Assembly: GCA_900554535.1 (NCBI GenBank) | Contig: USIA01000092.1 | Span: forward strand, 1 to 7,410 | Length of the DNA: 7,410 nucleotides | Direction of reading: 5' to 3' | Source: an uncultured Oscillospiraceae bacterium | GTDB taxonomy: Bacteria > Bacillota > Clostridia > Oscillospirales > Acutalibacteraceae | Shown: positions 5,710 to 7,410 of the stretch, one piece after another | Position numbering within the stretch: the first letter of the stretch is position 1 | Layout of the letters: each line of letters begins with the position of its first letter | Program-made: the position numbers and the translations under genes | The notes under the pieces: generated by a model | Seen by the model: only the letters and a program-made list of their open reading frames with translations | Told to the model about the DNA's origin: nothing | The model's database searches: none

Positions 5710-6966
5710 ATGAATATTTTTAAAGAAGCGGAAAATAACTTTGCATATGCGGTGCAGCACCGGCGCTATTTGCATGCGCATCCGGAAATGACAGGCAAGG
5801 AATTGAACACCGTCGCATACATCTGCAAAGAGCTTGAGCGCCTGGAGATCCCTTATGTAGAAGTGCCAGATGGGGGCGTGATCGGCCGGATTGACGGTGA
5901 ACGCCCAGGAAAAACAGTGTTGCTCAGGGCCGATATTGACGCGCTTCCAATTACGGAAAATCCGCAAAATCTGGCGGGGGCCAAGCAGTGTGTTTCTCAG
6001 GTGCCGGGGCTTTGCCACGCCTGCGGCCATGACGCACATACGGCCATGCTGTTGACGGAAGCAAAAATTTTAAATGCACATAAAGAAACGTTAAACGGGC
6101 ACGTGATCCTATGTTTTGAACGCGGGGAAGAAGGAGGCGGGCAATTTAAAAACCTTCTGTATTATATCGTGAGGGACGCAAAACTGCCGATCGACTCCTG
6201 CATGGCCACGCACGTGCGGTGGGATTTGGATACCGGGTATATTTCTGCGGAGCCGGGCCCTGTTTTTGCTGGCGTATATGGCTATGTCATCAAACTGCAC
6301 GGTCTGACGGGACATGGCTCCCGGCCGGATTTGGCGCACAGCGTGCTGGATTGCTTCCACGCGATCTATGACCATATGCAGATGATTCGCATGAAGTATG
6401 TGAAACCAAGCGATATTTTGACGTTTTCCATTGGAACGGTGCAGTGTGGCACCCTGAAAAACATCATCCCGGATGAATTGACGTTTGCCGGTACCATCCG
6501 CACGTACAATGTGGAAGGGGCGGGCGGCCCCTTTGTGCGGCAATTCCTAAAGGTGCTGCAATATGAATGCGAATTGAACCAATGCACGTATGAGATTGTG
6601 TATATGCCAGACCCCGTGTTTGAATCCTGCAACAACGAGACATGCAGCGAGATTACCAAAAATGCAGTGCGCACCTATATCGGCCCGGAGGCGATCCACA
6701 AGGTGGAGCCGTGGATGGCGTCTGAAACCATGAACGCCTATTTGAAACTGTGGCCCGGTGTGATTACATTCACCGGCATTCGGAATGCAGCCGTGGGTTC
6801 TGGCGCGAACCACCATACACCGGAATTTGACATCGATGAGCGCGGCATGATTTACGGCGTTGCCGCCGGCGTCGGCTATACAGTGGACTTTTTAAATTAC
6901 CAGGGGGGAATTCCGTTTCAGCCCTTTACAGGGACGTTAAAAAACCTATTGGAACGCTTTTTATGA
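5710..6966 (+). CDS. M20D-family metallo-amidohydrolase (AbgA/AbgB- or aminoacylase-like)
   Basis: A 418-residue cytoplasmic zinc or manganese hydrolase that cleaves N-acyl-amino acid or similar amide bonds. Catalytic domain parts are RRYLHAHPEMTGKE (18-31), LLRADIDALPITE (71-83), HACGHDAHTAML (103-114), FERGEEGGGQ (136-145), THVRW (167-171) and NHHTPEFDID (367-376). Expected metal ligands C105, H107, E141, H168 and H369 and the general base E140 are all present. The lid/dimerisation domain starts near GHGSRPDLAHSVLD (201-214). The motif usually read as S-E-D before the PGV strand is SET here (338-340). About twelve cysteines suit an anaerobe. The ATG at 5710 is chosen because AGGAGG (5695-5700) lies 9 bases upstream; the ATG at 5703 is out of frame and soon stops. 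The gap of 46 bases after the transporter contains two adjacent GGATCC sequences (5679-5691). E. coli uses two such subunits (AbgA and AbgB); only one is present here, so a homomeric enzyme is likely. Confidence 0.92.
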   Translation: MNIFKEAENNFAYAVQHRRYLHAHPEMTGKELNTVAYICKELERLEIPYVEVPDGGVIGRIDGERPGKTVLLRADIDALPITENPQNLAGAKQCVSQVPGLCHACGHDAHTAMLLTEAKILNAHKETLNGHVILCFERGEEGGGQFKNLLYYIVRDAKLPIDSCMATHVRWDLDTGYISAEPGPVFAGVYGYVIKLHGLTGHGSRPDLAHSVLDCFHAIYDHMQMIRMKYVKPSDILTFSIGTVQCGTLKNIIPDELTFAGTIRTYNVEGAGGPFVRQFLKVLQYECELNQCTYEIVYMPDPVFESCNNETCSEITKNAVRTYIGPEAIHKVEPWMASETMNAYLKLWPGVITFTGIRNAAVGSGANHHTPEFDIDERGMIYGVAAGVGYTVDFLNYQGGIPFQPFTGTLKNLLERFL

Positions 6967-7008
6967 GGCTGTCCGGCGCTGCCTGCGCAAACGGAGGCTC
7001 ACTGGATC

Positions 7009-7059
7009 AAACCGCCCAAGACGTAGTGCCCGCTTACAATACGTCTTGGGCGGTTTATA
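7009..7059 (+). terminator. Terminator of the asparaginase-transporter-hydrolase operon
   Basis: A perfect 17-bp stem pairs 7009-7025 (AAACCGCCCAAGACGTA) with 7040-7056 (TACGTCTTGGGCGGTTT), with a 14-base loop. The T-run is short (TTT closing the stem, then ATAAATTT). It lies 42 bases after the hydrolase stop and can work in both directions, which also insulates the downstream regulator. Confidence 0.8.
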
Positions 7060-7088
7060 AATTTCCTCTATACTTTTTGCGTCCAATC

Positions 7089-7097
7089 TGTTACAAT
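7089..7097 (+). promoter_or_regulatory. Possible extended -10 promoter for the ModE-like gene
   Basis: TGTTACAAT reads as an extended -10 element (TG, one base, TACAAT), with only a poor -35 upstream. An AAAGGAG sequence at 7099-7105 just downstream has no start codon at a useful distance and is probably incidental. This is the only promoter-like signal between the operon terminator and the next gene. Confidence 0.3.
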
Positions 7098-7155
7098 TAA
7101 AGGAGTGATTTTCAAAAAACATTCGCACGCTTTGCAACTATAGGAGTGGAGTGTC

Positions 7156-7410
7156 ATGAGCAAATTGCCAAGTGATCCGGCGCCTATTTTCCATCCGGAA
7201 ATCCGGGTGCGCGTGGCCGCGCAGGCGCCCTTTTTCGGGCCGGGCCCGGCGCAGCTGCTGCGTTGTATCCAGCAGTGCGGGTCTGTTCAGGGCGCATGCA
7301 CGCAGATGGGGCTTTCCTATTCCAAAGGCCGGGCGATCCTGCGGATGATCAAACAGCAATCCGGCAGGAAGGCCGTGACCTGCCGCAAGGGCGGCGTGCG
7401 CCGGTCCCTT
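7156..7410 (+). CDS. ModE-like winged helix-turn-helix regulator, N-terminal part (partial, cut by window end)
   Basis: The first 85 codons of a DNA-binding regulator related to the N-terminal domain of ModE and the LysR-type HTH. The ATG has AGGAG (7142-7146) 9 bases upstream. After a short lead (MSKLPSDPAPIFHPEIRVRV) the domain shows FFGPGPAQLLRCIQQCGSV (26-44), then the recognition part GACTQMGLSYSKGRAILRMI (46-65), closely matching the ModE signature of a G-P-G-x-x-x-L-L helix and a G-L-S-Y-S-K turn. The wing that normally carries repeated glycines is read here as TCRKGGVRRS (75-84). In ModE the domain binds molybdate-responsive promoters; many clostridial relatives are about 110-130 residues and lack the molybdate-binding part, often near molybdenum enzyme or cofactor genes. 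Whether that is so here is outside the window. GC content is about 64% by count over 7141-7410, well above the preceding operon. Confidence 0.8.
   Translation, partial: MSKLPSDPAPIFHPEIRVRVAAQAPFFGPGPAQLLRCIQQCGSVQGACTQMGLSYSKGRAILRMIKQQSGRKAVTCRKGGVRRSL

Overview
The window reads as chromosomal DNA from an anaerobic low-to-mid GC Gram-positive bacterium, most likely a gut Clostridia member of the Oscillospirales type. That placement is inferred from a type III glutamine synthetase (GlnN) tail, strong AGGAG-type ribosome binding sites, a ModE-like single-domain regulator of the kind common in Clostridia, and a cysteine-rich M20 hydrolase. All genes supported here lie on the + strand. No tRNA, rRNA, CRISPR array, insertion sequence or attachment site was seen.

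Layout. (1) 3-335: C-terminal end of GlnN, cut by the window start, followed by an intergenic region with a strong hairpin and T-run at 491-539. (2) 596-1996: a full-length MocR-type regulator (GntR winged helix fused to a PLP-binding aminotransferase fold). (3) 1997-2422: a 426-base intergenic region that is not empty. It holds a sigma-A-like promoter, a perfect 12-base palindrome where transcription should start, and a long imperfect hairpin ending in a T-run, so it looks like a leader/attenuator or a free-standing small RNA. (4) 2423-2893: a small flavin split-barrel protein of the pyridoxamine-phosphate-oxidase/NimA-like family, closed by a 23-bp hairpin. (5) 3066-6966: a tight three-gene operon: a Rhizobium etli-type (Asparaginase_II family) L-asparaginase, an AbgT-family transporter, and an M20D amidohydrolase, closed by a 17-bp perfect terminator stem. 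(6) 7156-7410: the start of a ModE-like winged-helix regulator, cut by the window end.

How the genes may work together. AbgT transporters with M20 amidohydrolases are known from E. coli for p-aminobenzoyl-glutamate uptake and cleavage. Adding a zinc-type asparaginase in the same operon suggests import of an N-acylated or peptide-like amino acid conjugate, hydrolysis of its amide bond, and deamidation of released asparagine, giving aspartate and ammonium. With glutamine synthetase upstream this would be a nitrogen-scavenging locus. The enzyme families are well supported by residues; the shared substrate is inference. The MocR regulator is the only complete transcription factor here and could control itself, the flavoprotein or the operon, but no operator can be assigned to it.
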